From the NCBI GenBank assembly GCA_036556965.1, contig DATBIO010000086.1, forward strand, positions 1 through 30,476: a stretch of DNA of 30,476 nt. Reading direction: 5' to 3'. The translations under genes and the position numbers were made by a program. The notes under the pieces are model-generated. The model searched no databases. It worked only from the letters and a program-made list of their open reading frames with translations, and was not told the DNA's origin. The DNA is from DATBIO01 sp036556965. Lineage in GTDB: Bacteria > Acidobacteriota > Vicinamibacteria > Fen-336. The stretch's first letter is position 1; each line of letters begins with the position of its first letter. Below are positions 8,769-17,124 of this stretch, piece after piece.

Positions 8769-9848
8769 TCAGCCTCCCGGCGTCCAGATCTCGGGGGCGG
8801 CCGAGGCCGCGCCGCGCAGGCGCAGCGCGCCCCCGAGGCGGGACGCCCCTTCCCCGCCGAACGCGGGACGGCTGTCGCGGCCGCCCATGAGGATGGGGGC
8901 GCGGAAGAGGGCGACCTCGTCGCACAGGCGCGCGTCGAGGAACGCGCCCAGCAGCTCGGAGCCTCCCTCCACCATGAGGCTCCACAGCCCCTGGCCCCAC
9001 AGGAAGTCCAGCGCCCAGCGCGGCGAGACACGGGCCGCCCCCCCCGGCTGGCGCGCCACCTTCACCCCCGCGCGCTCCAGCCGCCGGCGGCGGCCCGCGT
9101 GGGCGCTGGTGGTCAGCACCCACACCGGAGCCGTGGCGGCGGAGCGCACGAGGCGCGAGCGCAGGGGCATCCGCAGCCTCGAGTCGAAGACGACGCGGTG
9201 GAAGGGCCGGCGCACGCGCGGCACCGGGAGCAGGAGCGGGTCGTCGGCGAGCACGGTGCCGATCCCCACCGCCACGCCGTCGAACAGGCGGCGCAGCCGG
9301 CGCGCCTGGGCGCGCTGGGCGGGGCTCGTGATCCACTTCGACTCGCCGCGGGCGGTGGCGATCCGGCCGTCGAGGGTCAGGCCCGCCTTCAGGAGCACGA
9401 AGGGCCGGCGGGCGCGCGCCGCCTCCACGAAGCGCCGGTTGAGGGCGCGGGCCTCGGCGCCCAGGACGCCCAGGCGCACGCGCACGCCGGCGCGGCGCAG
9501 CCGCCGCCGGCCCCCGCCCGTCACGCGCGGGTTGGGGTCGGCCATGGCCGCCACCACCTCGCGCACGCCGGCGGCCGCCACCGCGTCCACGCAGGGCGGC
9601 GTGCGGCCGTGGTGGGCGCACGGCTCCAGGTTGACGTAGAGGACCGCGCCGCGGGCCCTCGCTCCCGCCGCCTCCAGGGCCATGACCTCCGCGTGGGGCC
9701 CTCCCGCGCGGCGATGCCAGCCCTCCCCCACCGCCCTTCCTCCCTTCACCACCACGCAGCCCACCATCGGGTTGGGGTTGGTCTCGCCTTCCCCGCGCCG
9801 CGCCAGCGCGAGCGCCCGCCGCATCCAGCGCGCGTGTTGCGCCGTCAT
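8769..9848 (-). CDS. ribD: Riboflavin deaminase / reductase RibD
   Basis: RibD performs the second and third steps of riboflavin synthesis, deamination of the pyrimidine and reduction of its ribosyl side chain. The N-terminal deaminase domain has the zinc-binding set H52-A-E54 and C77/C86 in EPCAHHGRTPPC. The C-terminal reductase (about 145-359) has LKAGLTLDGRIATARGESKW, GIGTVLADDP and VEGGSELLGAFL. The 359-residue length is usual. The ATG at 9846-9848 overlaps the ftsY stop in an ATGA junction, so translation is probably coupled. An open frame continues upstream within ftsY but encodes nothing family-like. No FMN riboswitch is evident upstream of the cluster. Confidence 0.95.
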   Translation of the reverse strand: MTAQHARWMRRALALARRGEGETNPNPMVGCVVVKGGRAVGEGWHRRAGGPHAEVMALEAAGARARGAVLYVNLEPCAHHGRTPPCVDAVAAAGVREVVAAMADPNPRVTGGGRRRLRRAGVRVRLGVLGAEARALNRRFVEAARARRPFVLLKAGLTLDGRIATARGESKWITSPAQRAQARRLRRLFDGVAVGIGTVLADDPLLLPVPRVRRPFHRVVFDSRLRMPLRSRLVRSAATAPVWVLTTSAHAGRRRRLERAGVKVARQPGGAARVSPRWALDFLWGQGLWSLMVEGGSELLGAFLDARLCDEVALFRAPILMGGRDSRPAFGGEGASRLGGALRLRGAASAAPEIWTPGG

Positions 9849-10765
9849 TCCGCGAAGAGGCCGTCCGTGAAGGACGCGGCGTCGAAGGGCAGCAGGTCCT
9901 CCGCGGACTCGCCCACGCCGACGAAGCGGATGGGGACGCCGAGGTCGCGCACCACCGCCACCGCCACGCCTCCCTTGGCCGTCCCGTCGAGCTTGGTGAG
10001 GACGAGCCCGGTAACGCCGGCGGCCTTGGCGAACTCGCGGCCCTGGAGGAGGCCGTTGGACCCCACCGTCGCGTCGAGCACGAGCAGGCTCTCGTGGGGC
10101 GCGCCCGGCACCTCCCGCCCCGCCACCCTGGCCATCTTGCCCAGCTCGGCCATCAGGTTGCCCTTGGTGTGCAGGCGGCCCGCGGTGTCCACGAGCACGG
10201 CGTCGTAGCCGCGGCTGCGGGCCGCCCGCAGGGCGTCGGTGAGCACGGCGGAGGGGTCCGCGCCCTCCGCCCCGCGGTGGAAGGGCGCGCCCGTGCGCGC
10301 CGCCCACGCCTCGAGCTGCTCCGCCGCCGCGGCGCGGAAGGTGTCCGCCGCGCAGAGCAGCGTGCTGCGGCCCTCGGCCTTCCAGGTGCGCGCCAGCTTG
10401 CCGATGGTGGTGGTCTTGCCCACGCCGTTCACGCCCACCACGAACACCACCCAGGGCTTCTGGCCGAAGGGACGCGGCCCCGGCGGCACCTCCAGGGCGC
10501 GGCGGAACTCCCCGGCCAGCAGCGTGCGCATGGCCTCGCGGCCGTCCTTCCAGATCTCGCTGCTGCGCGCGCGCAGGACCCCCATGGCGTCCTGCACGGC
10601 GGGCACGCCGAGGTCGGCGGCCAGCAGCGCCTCCTCCACCGCCTCCAGGTCGCTCTCCTCGAGGGGCCGGCGCCCGCGCATGAGGTCGCCCACGTCCGTG
10701 TTGAGGATGGCGTTGGTGCGGGCGAGCCCCTTCTTGAAGCGGTCGAAGAAGGTGGGCGTGCTCAC
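9845..10765 (-). CDS. ftsY: Signal recognition particle receptor FtsY
   Basis: FtsY is the membrane-associated GTPase that receives the Ffh-ribosome complex. The 306-residue protein has the NG domain only: helical N domain (about 5-95), P-loop GVNGVGKTT at 111-119, AADTFRAAAAEQL, DTAGRL, and TKLDGTAKGG followed by IRFVGVGES. It lacks the long acidic A domain of E. coli FtsY, as in many bacteria; membrane contact then depends on the N-terminal amphipathic helix, here FFDRFKKGLARTNAIL. The start is a GTG at 10763-10765, 31 bases after the Roadblock gene. It overlaps ribD by four bases. Co-location with the ribD-ribE-ribBA genes is a context oddity without a known functional reason. Confidence 0.96.
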   Translation of the reverse strand: MSTPTFFDRFKKGLARTNAILNTDVGDLMRGRRPLEESDLEAVEEALLAADLGVPAVQDAMGVLRARSSEIWKDGREAMRTLLAGEFRRALEVPPGPRPFGQKPWVVFVVGVNGVGKTTTIGKLARTWKAEGRSTLLCAADTFRAAAAEQLEAWAARTGAPFHRGAEGADPSAVLTDALRAARSRGYDAVLVDTAGRLHTKGNLMAELGKMARVAGREVPGAPHESLLVLDATVGSNGLLQGREFAKAAGVTGLVLTKLDGTAKGGVAVAVVRDLGVPIRFVGVGESAEDLLPFDAASFTDGLFAE

Positions 10766-10796
10766 GGCTGGCCGGCCCCGGCCGCGACGGGCGCGT

Positions 10797-11171
10797 TCAC
10801 AGCGAGGCGTTCATGTCGCGCTGCACGGCGCGCGTGCGGTCCACGAGCCGCGGCGCCGCCGCCGCGTCGGCCAGGCAGACCACCAGGTAGTAGCCGTCCT
10901 TCAGGGGCCGGATGACCACGGCCCCGCCCGCGTAGCGCCAGCAGAGGCACTCCACGTCCCCCTGCTCGTGGCGGGAGGCGGCCCGTCTCGCGGAGGTCAG
11001 GGAGAGGCCGTGGTAGGCGCCGATGAGCAGGTCCCGCTCGGCCAGGACGACCCTGGCCGCGCCGCCCGGGGTGGCCGAGAGCACCACCTCTCCGGTGGCG
11101 TCGAGCATGAGCGCGGCCTGCACGTGGGGGGACGAGCGCACGAGGTCGTCGAGCAGCGACTGGTAGGGCAC
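10797..11171 (-). CDS. Roadblock/LC7-domain protein
   Basis: The 124-residue sequence looks like a Roadblock/LC7 fold. It has an N-terminal helix (YQSLLDDLVRSSPHV), a strand pair (AALMLDATGEVVLSA), a central helix and two strands (GGAVVIRPLKDGYYLVVCL), and a final helix. In bacteria such proteins (MglB is the best known) regulate small Ras-like GTPases in polarity and motility, or act as scaffolds. No MglA-like GTPase is encoded in this window, so the partner is unknown. The ATG lies 12 bases after the stop of the upstream TPR gene and the gene ends 31 bases before ftsY, so the three are likely co-transcribed. Confidence 0.75.
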   Translation of the reverse strand: MPYQSLLDDLVRSSPHVQAALMLDATGEVVLSATPGGAARVVLAERDLLIGAYHGLSLTSARRAASRHEQGDVECLCWRYAGGAVVIRPLKDGYYLVVCLADAAAAPRLVDRTRAVQRDMNASL

Positions 11172-11182
11172 CTCTCTCCCCG

Positions 11183-11926
11183 CTACCGGGGGAGGTGCTT
11201 GAGCAGCTCGGCCGCGCGCCGGCCGGGGGCGCCCATGGGGTCCCGGCGCGCGACCTCCTCGAGCTTGACCCGCGCCTCCGTGAACTTGCCGCCGCGGTAG
11301 TAGGCGTCGCCCAGCAGGACCATGATCCCGGTGTGGTTGGGGACGTCCTTCAGTCCCTGCTCCAGCACGCCCGCCGCGTCCTCGGGGCGGCCCAGGGCCA
11401 GCAGGGCCTCGGCCAGCCCCAGCACGGCGTCGGGGTTCTCCTTGCGCCGCGCGATGCTGGTGCGGAACCAGTTGGCGGCGAGGTCGTAGTTCTTCTCCTC
11501 GAAGTAGGCCTGGCCGAGGTTGCGCGCGGAGATCTCCGGGGTGGGGTTGGTGGCGTCGTTGAAGGCGGCCACGAACTCCGCCTTGCCCTCTTCCCGCCGG
11601 CCGGAGAGCACGAGCACGGTGCCCAGGTCGTTGCGCACGTCCACGTAGTAGGGGTTGAGCTCGATGGCCTTGCGCAGGGCCGCCACCGCCTCCGGGAACT
11701 GGTTCAGCCGGGCGTGGGCCAGGCCGAGGCCCTTGTAGAAGTACGGGTTCTTGGGGTCGTCCTTGACCGCCTTCTTGAACTGGTCGAGGGCCAGCTGGGG
11801 ACGGTTCTCGCGCAGGTGGGTGAGGCCGGCGTTGAAGGTGGCCTCGGCGTCCGCCTTCTGCGCGGCGGCGGGCACGGCGGCGAGGAGGAGGAAGAGGAGG
11901 ACGGCGGAGGGATCTCGCTTCACCAT
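11183..11926 (-). CDS. Exported TPR protein
   Basis: The first 22 residues form a clear Sec signal peptide (short basic start, AVLLFLLLAAVPAAA core, AxA-type cleavage before QKADAE). The remaining 225 residues are consecutive TPR hairpins, for example FNAGLTHLRENRPQLALDQF and GLGLAHARLNQFPEAVAALR. The protein is therefore probably periplasmic. It resembles PilW/PilF or general periplasmic TPR assembly factors, but no pilus genes are nearby, so no specific role is assigned. The ATG at 11924-11926 is preceded by GAGGTGA at a good distance. It is the first gene before the Roadblock-ftsY-rib cluster. The 77 bases between it and the HD-GYP gene show no strong promoter. Confidence 0.8.
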   Translation of the reverse strand: MVKRDPSAVLLFLLLAAVPAAAQKADAEATFNAGLTHLRENRPQLALDQFKKAVKDDPKNPYFYKGLGLAHARLNQFPEAVAALRKAIELNPYYVDVRNDLGTVLVLSGRREEGKAEFVAAFNDATNPTPEISARNLGQAYFEEKNYDLAANWFRTSIARRKENPDAVLGLAEALLALGRPEDAAGVLEQGLKDVPNHTGIMVLLGDAYYRGGKFTEARVKLEEVARRDPMGAPGRRAAELLKHLPR

Positions 11927-12003
11927 AGGGTCACCTCGCGTTCCCGCCGCGCGGGCACGAGGGGCGCCGCGGGCGGGAGAGTCTCGATGCGCGCCACACG
12001 CTC

Positions 12004-13794
12004 CTAGCCGGCCGCCGTGCGCGGCAGCGCATCGGCCGGCCGCTCCGGGCCGCGCGCCGCCACCGAGGCCCGCCGAGCCTTGGCCGGGGTGAGGTCACCC
12101 GCGGCGGCCGCCTTCTCGATGGCCGTCACGCAGGCCTCGTCGAACTTCTTGCCCGCCAGGAAGCGGAGGCGGGCCAGCGCGGCCTCGAAGGTCATGGCCT
12201 TCGAGTAGGGACGGTCGGTGGTCATGGCGTCGAAGGCGTCGGCCACGCTCACGATGCGGCCCAGGAGCGGGATCTCGTCGGCGCGCAGGCCGTCGGGATA
12301 GCCGCTGCCGTCCCAGTTCTCGTGGTGCTGCAGCCCGGCCCCTGCCATCTCGAAGAGCAGCGGCACCGCCTTGAGGATGTGCTCCCCCTTGCGCGGGTGC
12401 TGCTTCATCATCTCGTACTCGTCGTCGGTGAGGGCGGCCGGCTTGCGCAGGATCTTGTCCTCGATGCCGATCTTGCCCACGTCGTGGATGATGCCAGAGA
12501 GGTGGACGCGCTCCACGTCCTCCTCGTTCATGCCGAGGTGCCGGGCGATGAGCATGGAGTAGAAGGCCACCCGCTCCGAGTGCCCGCGCGTGTAGGGGTC
12601 CTTCTCGTCGATGGCGTTGGCCAGCATGCGGATGGAGCCCATGAAGAGCTGCTTGTTGCGGGTGGCCGCCTGGCGGATCTGCTCGATGGAGCGCTGGATC
12701 TCGTCGCCCATCTGGTTGAAGGCGTCGGCCAGCACGCCGACCTCGTTGCCGCTGGTCACGTCCACGCGCGTGGCGTACTCGCCGCCCGCCAGCTTGCGCG
12801 CGCCCCGGGCCAGCGAGTGGATGGGCTGGCTGATCTGGCGCGCGAAGACGGAGCCCAGGAGGAGGGCCAGGAGGGCCACCAGCGCCACCAGGGCCCCCGC
12901 CTGCTGCCGCATCTCGGAGACGCTGTAGTAGGCCTTGGACTCCTCGATCTGCACGATGACGCCCCAGCCCGTCTCCGCGATGCCGGTGTAGGTGCCCAGC
13001 ATGCGCTGGGCGCCGCGCGGCGTCTCCAGGGCGAAGGGCACGGTGGCCGCCGTCCGCCCCTGCGAGGCCAGGAACTGGCGCACGATCTCCACCGAGGAGA
13101 GGTCGCGCTCGCCCTCCAGCCGGCGCGGGTCGGAGTGCGTGACCAGCCGCCCGCGGCCGTCCACCACGTAGACCTCGAACAGCCCCTGCTGCCCCATCTC
13201 CTCCGTCATCTTCCAGAGAGGGCCCAGGTTGGCCACCGCCAGCACCACCCCCAGCACGTCCCCCGCCGCCGCCCGCACCGGCTCCGCCAGCACCACCACC
13301 GGCTCCTGCACGGAGGGCGCGAGCACGGGATGGCCCAGCATGGCCTGGCCCTGGAGCCCACGCAGGTAGCCCTCCTGCAGCAGGCTCTCGATGGCCGGCT
13401 CCGGGAACTGCACGCCCGAGCGCGCGCCGGAGCCGGTGGTGTCCACCACGCTGAGGTAGTAGAGGGGGCTGTTGCCTCCCACGTAGCGCTCGAGGTCGCG
13501 CGTCTCGCGGATGCGGGCCACGCGCTGGGCGAAGAGGCCGGGCGCGCTGTCCACCTCCAGCGTGCGCGCCACCGCGGAGATCTGCGACTGCAGGCTGCGC
13601 ACGTACACCGCCACCTGCTGGGAGAGGCTGCGCGCCTTGTCGAGCTGCATGGCCTTCTGGTCCAGCTCGAGGATCTCGCGGCTGCGCGAGACGAGCTTGT
13701 AGGAGGTGAAGACCAGGGGGAGCACGCCGATGCCCAGGAGGAGGAAGAGGAGGGTGTGGAGGATGCGTCCGCGCCGCGCCCGGCGCGCGGGCAC
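12004..13794 (-). CDS. Membrane HD-GYP protein (probable c-di-GMP phosphodiesterase) with Cache and HAMP
   Basis: The 596-residue protein has a transmembrane helix at about 11-32 and an extracytoplasmic sensor of double-Cache type (about 35-295). A second helix lies at about 299-318, then a HAMP linker (319-372), and an HD-GYP domain at about 383-563. The catalytic HD is H437/D438 in IIHDVGKIGI, with HSERVA at 405-410, HHENWDGSGYPDGL at 490-503 (GYP at 498-500) and DAFDAMTTDRPYSKAM at 519-534. All expected metal and signature residues are present, so hydrolysis of cyclic di-GMP to GMP is likely. The last 35 residues are a basic, disordered tail. The GTG start directly abuts the stop codon of the adenylate cyclase gene (TAAGTG), indicating coupled translation. 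Confidence 0.92.
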   Translation of the reverse strand: MPARRARRGRILHTLLFLLLGIGVLPLVFTSYKLVSRSREILELDQKAMQLDKARSLSQQVAVYVRSLQSQISAVARTLEVDSAPGLFAQRVARIRETRDLERYVGGNSPLYYLSVVDTTGSGARSGVQFPEPAIESLLQEGYLRGLQGQAMLGHPVLAPSVQEPVVVLAEPVRAAAGDVLGVVLAVANLGPLWKMTEEMGQQGLFEVYVVDGRGRLVTHSDPRRLEGERDLSSVEIVRQFLASQGRTAATVPFALETPRGAQRMLGTYTGIAETGWGVIVQIEESKAYYSVSEMRQQAGALVALVALLALLLGSVFARQISQPIHSLARGARKLAGGEYATRVDVTSGNEVGVLADAFNQMGDEIQRSIEQIRQAATRNKQLFMGSIRMLANAIDEKDPYTRGHSERVAFYSMLIARHLGMNEEDVERVHLSGIIHDVGKIGIEDKILRKPAALTDDEYEMMKQHPRKGEHILKAVPLLFEMAGAGLQHHENWDGSGYPDGLRADEIPLLGRIVSVADAFDAMTTDRPYSKAMTFEAALARLRFLAGKKFDEACVTAIEKAAAAGDLTPAKARRASVAARGPERPADALPRTAAG

Positions 13795-15462
13795 TTAGTG
13801 CCGTCCCGTGGCCGCGCCCGAGGCCGGAGTGTGGTCGGCCAGGGCGCCTTCCAGGGGGCCGACGACCTCGTAGGCCTCGACCTGCTTCTCCTTCCCCTTC
13901 AGGGCGACGACACCCAGGCTGTTGCACTCGAACTCGCCACGCACGGCCTCGTAGGTGGTGGGTCCGATGACGATCATCATGGGCTTGGCCACCGAGCTCT
14001 CCAGGCGCGACGCCGTGTTGACGGCGTCCCCCAGCACGGTGAACTCCTTCTTGTTGATGCTGCCGATCTCCCCCACCACGACCTTGCCCGTGTTGATGCC
14101 GATGCGCATGCGCAGCACCGGGCCTTCCCGCCGCTCCGCGTTGAACTCCTCGAGGCGCTCCCGCATCTCGAGGGCGGCGCGGATGGCCTGCGCGGGATGG
14201 TCGGGCATGTCCAGGGGCGCCCCGAAGACGGCCATGATGGCGTCGCCGATGTACTTGTCCAGGGTGCCCTCGAACTTGAAGATGATGTCCGTCATCCGCC
14301 CCAGGTACTCGTTCAGGAGCAGGGCCACCGCCGCCGGGCTCATGCGCTCCGACATGCTGGTGAAGCCCACGAGGTCGGAGAAGAGGATGGTCACCTCGCG
14401 CACCTCGGGGATGCCGAGGCCGATGCTCTGCGACTCGGAGGTGGCCAGGATCCGGTTCGTCACTTGCGGCGACAGGAAGCGGCCCAGGCGCTCGCGCTTC
14501 TTCTCCTCCGCCACCACCTTCTGGGTGAGACGCGCCCGCTCCACCGCCACCGCCGCGTAGTTGGCCAGCGCGCCCAGCAGGTCGAGGTCGTTGGCCGTGA
14601 ACAGGTTGGTCAGCATGTTGGAGTCGACGTGCACGATGCCCACCACCTGCTCCTTGTTCCAGAGGGGGGCGCACATGGCGGAACGGATGCTGCCGATGCG
14701 GATGGAGTCCTGCGCCCCGAAGCGGGAATCGTACTGGGCGTCGTTGGAGAGGATGGACACGCGGTCCTTGATGACGCGCTCCACGATGGTCTTGGAGATC
14801 GTGATCTTGCCCTGCTCCTGCCCCGGCTCGCGGTGCTTCACCACCATGGGCTGCAGGCGGCCGCTGTTCTCGTCGATCAGCATGAGGAAGCCGCGGTCGG
14901 CGGGGATGTGGTCGAAGACGATGTCCACCACCTGGGCGAGCACGTCCTCCAGCGCGCTCACGCTGATGAGCGCCTTCGAGAACTCGGTGAGGACCTTGAG
15001 GATCCGGTTGGAGCGCTCGATCTCCTGGACGTCGGCGGGCTTCTTGGCCTGCTCCGCCGCGCGCTGGGGCGCCACCTGCTCGGGGGCGAGGAGCCGGCTC
15101 AGCTCCCCCACGCTGCGGATGATGGTGCCGCCCTCCTCGAGCACCTTCTCGCGCTCTTCGACCTCGATCTTGCTCTCGAGGTTCTTGCCGAAGGCCATGG
15201 CGAACTTGCCCAGGAGGATGCGGTCCCCGTCCTTGAGGTGGGCCTCCACCACGGGCACGCCGTTCACCTGGGTGCCGTTCTTGGACTTCAGGTCGACGAT
15301 GCGCACGCCGTCGTCGGACACCACCAGCTTGGCGTGGTTCCGCGAGATGCCGAAGTCCTTCAGCACAACCTGGCACTCCGGCGATCGTCCGATGACGACC
15401 TCGCCGGTGCTGAAGCTGTAGCTCTGAGGGGTCTCGCCGTCTTGGTAGGTGAGACGGTACAT
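13795..15462 (-). CDS. FHA-GAF-class III adenylate cyclase
   Basis: The 555-residue cytoplasmic protein has three domains. An FHA domain (about 20-92; IGRSPECQV with R26, SRNHAKL with S40, and N62) would bind phosphothreonine. A GAF sensor domain lies at about 165-312. A class III cyclase domain follows at about 350-537, with metal-binding D363 (LFSDLVGFTSMSE) and D407 (DKYIGDAIMAVFG). K403 and T475 (EFTVLGDAVNTASR) are the ATP-specifying pair of the IIIb subclass, and N482/R486 are the transition-state residues. The site is complete, so cAMP synthesis is likely. The ATG at 15460-15462 has GGAG seven bases upstream. It follows gpsA by 51 bases and abuts the HD-GYP gene. Regulation through a Ser/Thr kinase and a GAF ligand is inferred; no kinase gene is in view. 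Confidence 0.94.
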   Translation of the reverse strand: MYRLTYQDGETPQSYSFSTGEVVIGRSPECQVVLKDFGISRNHAKLVVSDDGVRIVDLKSKNGTQVNGVPVVEAHLKDGDRILLGKFAMAFGKNLESKIEVEEREKVLEEGGTIIRSVGELSRLLAPEQVAPQRAAEQAKKPADVQEIERSNRILKVLTEFSKALISVSALEDVLAQVVDIVFDHIPADRGFLMLIDENSGRLQPMVVKHREPGQEQGKITISKTIVERVIKDRVSILSNDAQYDSRFGAQDSIRIGSIRSAMCAPLWNKEQVVGIVHVDSNMLTNLFTANDLDLLGALANYAAVAVERARLTQKVVAEEKKRERLGRFLSPQVTNRILATSESQSIGLGIPEVREVTILFSDLVGFTSMSERMSPAAVALLLNEYLGRMTDIIFKFEGTLDKYIGDAIMAVFGAPLDMPDHPAQAIRAALEMRERLEEFNAERREGPVLRMRIGINTGKVVVGEIGSINKKEFTVLGDAVNTASRLESSVAKPMMIVIGPTTYEAVRGEFECNSLGVVALKGKEKQVEAYEVVGPLEGALADHTPASGAATGRH

Positions 15463-15513
15463 GAATACGCTCCGCGGCTCGGGGCAGGGGCGCGCCGCCC
15501 GCGGTTCCCTAGT

Positions 15514-16512
15514 CTACTCCCTTTTCAACGACCGCAGCATGAGCTCGTCCACCGCGGCGCGCGGCGCCTTCTCTGCCCGCAGCACCGCGCGCATCTGGAA
15601 GGCGATGGGCATCTCGACGCCCTGCCGCTCCGCGAGGGCGCAGGCGGCGGGAGTGGTCCCCACCCCTTCCGCCACCTGGTGCGCGGCGCCTCCCCCCAGC
15701 GCCTCCAGTGCCTGGGCGAGGGAGAGGCCGCGCCCGAGGGCCTGGCCCACCCGGCGGTTGCGCGAGAGCCCCCCGGTGCAGGTGAGCACCAGGTCGCCCA
15801 GGCCGGCCAGGCCGTAGAGCGTCTCCGCGCGGGCCCCCAGGGACGTGGCCAGCCGCGTCATCTCCGCCAGGCCGCGCGTGACCAGGGCGGCGGCCGTGTT
15901 CTGCCCGTAGCCGAGCCCGTCCACGATGCCGGCGGCGATGGCGATCACGTTCTTGAGGGCGCCTCCCATCTCGACCCCCACCACGTCCTCGCTGCTGTAG
16001 GCGCGCAGGGTGCGCGTGGAGAGCAGCCGCTGCACCTGCTCGGCGAAAGCGAGGTCCCGGGCCGCCACCACCACCGTGGTGGGCTGCTCGCGCGCGACCT
16101 CCAGGGCGAAGGAGGGGCCGGAGAGCACGGACACCTCGTGGCCGGGGAGGCACTCCGCCGCCACCTCCGTCATGCGGCGGAGGGTCGCCGTCTCGATGCC
16201 CTTGACCGCGGAGACCAGGCGGGCGCCCGCGGGCAGGAGGGGCCGCAGGCCCGTGTAGAAGGCCCGGCAGTGGGCGGAGGGGATGGCCACCAGGAGGATG
16301 TCCGCCTCCGCCGCCTCGCCCAGGTCGGCGGTGGCGCGCAGCGCCTCCGGGAGGGCGACGCCTTGCAGGTACTCGCGGTTCTCGCGCGTGGCGTTGAGCG
16401 CGCGCGCCCGCTCGGGGTCGCGCATCCACAGCCGCGGCGCCTGCCCGCTGCGCGCGAGGTGGGCGGCCAGGGCCGTGCCCCACGCGCCCCCGCCGAGCAC
16501 GGCGACCCTCAC
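15514..16512 (-). CDS. gpsA: NAD(P)-dependent glycerol-3-phosphate dehydrogenase
   Basis: GpsA reduces dihydroxyacetone phosphate to sn-glycerol 3-phosphate, the backbone for phospholipids. The 332-residue protein begins with the Rossmann dinucleotide motif VLGGGAWGTALA at 5-16. It has SGPSFALEV at 131-139, the catalytic Lys in GGALKNVIAIAAG (K187), and the C-terminal GLAGLGDLVLTC and SRNRRVG segments. The start is a GTG at 16510-16512, which overlaps the plsY stop in a GTGA junction; a longer in-frame extension upstream lies inside plsY and has no family similarity. The neighbour plsY uses the product, so the pair forms a short phospholipid pathway. Confidence 0.96.
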   Translation of the reverse strand: MRVAVLGGGAWGTALAAHLARSGQAPRLWMRDPERARALNATRENREYLQGVALPEALRATADLGEAAEADILLVAIPSAHCRAFYTGLRPLLPAGARLVSAVKGIETATLRRMTEVAAECLPGHEVSVLSGPSFALEVAREQPTTVVVAARDLAFAEQVQRLLSTRTLRAYSSEDVVGVEMGGALKNVIAIAAGIVDGLGYGQNTAAALVTRGLAEMTRLATSLGARAETLYGLAGLGDLVLTCTGGLSRNRRVGQALGRGLSLAQALEALGGGAAHQVAEGVGTTPAACALAERQGVEMPIAFQMRAVLRAEKAPRAAVDELMLRSLKRE

Positions 16513-17114
16513 GCCGACGGTCGGCTCCCCACGCGGCTCTCCGTTCCCTGGGCGATGCGCTGGATGTTCGCGCGGTGCTTCCAGACGATGAGGAGGGCCA
16601 TGCCCGCGGCCGCGCGCGCCACGGGCTGGGCGCCGCCCATGAGGAAGGCGGTCACGGCCAGGACCGTGGCCCCCGCGATGGAGCCGAGCGACGCGTAGCG
16701 GGTCAGGGCCAGGACCACGGCGAAGGCCACGAGGCCGGCCGCGGTGGCCCATGGCAGGAGCGGCAGGAAGGCCCCCGCCCCCGTGGCCACCCCCTTGCCC
16801 CCGCGGAAGCCCAGCCACACCGGGTACATGTGGCCGATGACGGCCATCACCGCGGCCAGGGCGGCCGCCACCCCCTGCCCGGCCACGGCCAGCGCCAGCA
16901 GCGAGGCGGCCGCGCCCTTGGCGAAGTCGAGGAAGAAGGCCAGCGCCCCCGCCCCCGTTCCCACGCTGCGCATCACGTTGGTGGCCCCCACGTTGCCGCT
17001 GCCCACCGCGCGCACGTCCACTCCGCGGCGCCGGGCCACCAGGTAGCTGAAGGGGATGGAGCCCACCAGGTAGGCGGCCGCGGCCACGGCCGCGTGGAGG
17101 AGGGCGGGCGGCAT
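16509..17114 (-). CDS. plsY: Acyl-phosphate:glycerol-3-phosphate acyltransferase
   Basis: PlsY is the inner-membrane enzyme that transfers a fatty acyl group from acyl phosphate to glycerol 3-phosphate. The 201-residue protein is mostly hydrophobic, with about five predicted transmembrane helices. It shows the three catalytic loops: SIPFSYLVAR with GSGNVGATNVMR, FLDFAKG with GHMYPVWLGFRGGKGVAT, and WKHRANIQRIAQGTE. The ATG at 17112-17114 follows thpR by 10 bases, and the stop overlaps the gpsA GTG by four bases. The acyl-phosphate supplier PlsX is not in the window. Confidence 0.96.
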   Translation of the reverse strand: MPPALLHAAVAAAAYLVGSIPFSYLVARRRGVDVRAVGSGNVGATNVMRSVGTGAGALAFFLDFAKGAAASLLALAVAGQGVAAALAAVMAVIGHMYPVWLGFRGGKGVATGAGAFLPLLPWATAAGLVAFAVVLALTRYASLGSIAGATVLAVTAFLMGGAQPVARAAAGMALLIVWKHRANIQRIAQGTESRVGSRPSA

Positions 17115-17124
17115 GCCGGGCAGT

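Noticed and set aside
10766..12003. FMN riboswitch upstream of the riboflavin genes
   Set aside because: The rib genes follow ftsY in overlapping order with no leader, and the short gaps further upstream do not contain the conserved RFN-type helices.
12322..16698. Very long open frame (over 1,400 codons) on the plus strand
   Set aside because: It is antisense to HD-GYP, cyclase and gpsA, which have full catalytic motifs. Its translation is His/Leu/Arg/Ala-rich without domains, an artefact of strong GC bias at third codon positions.
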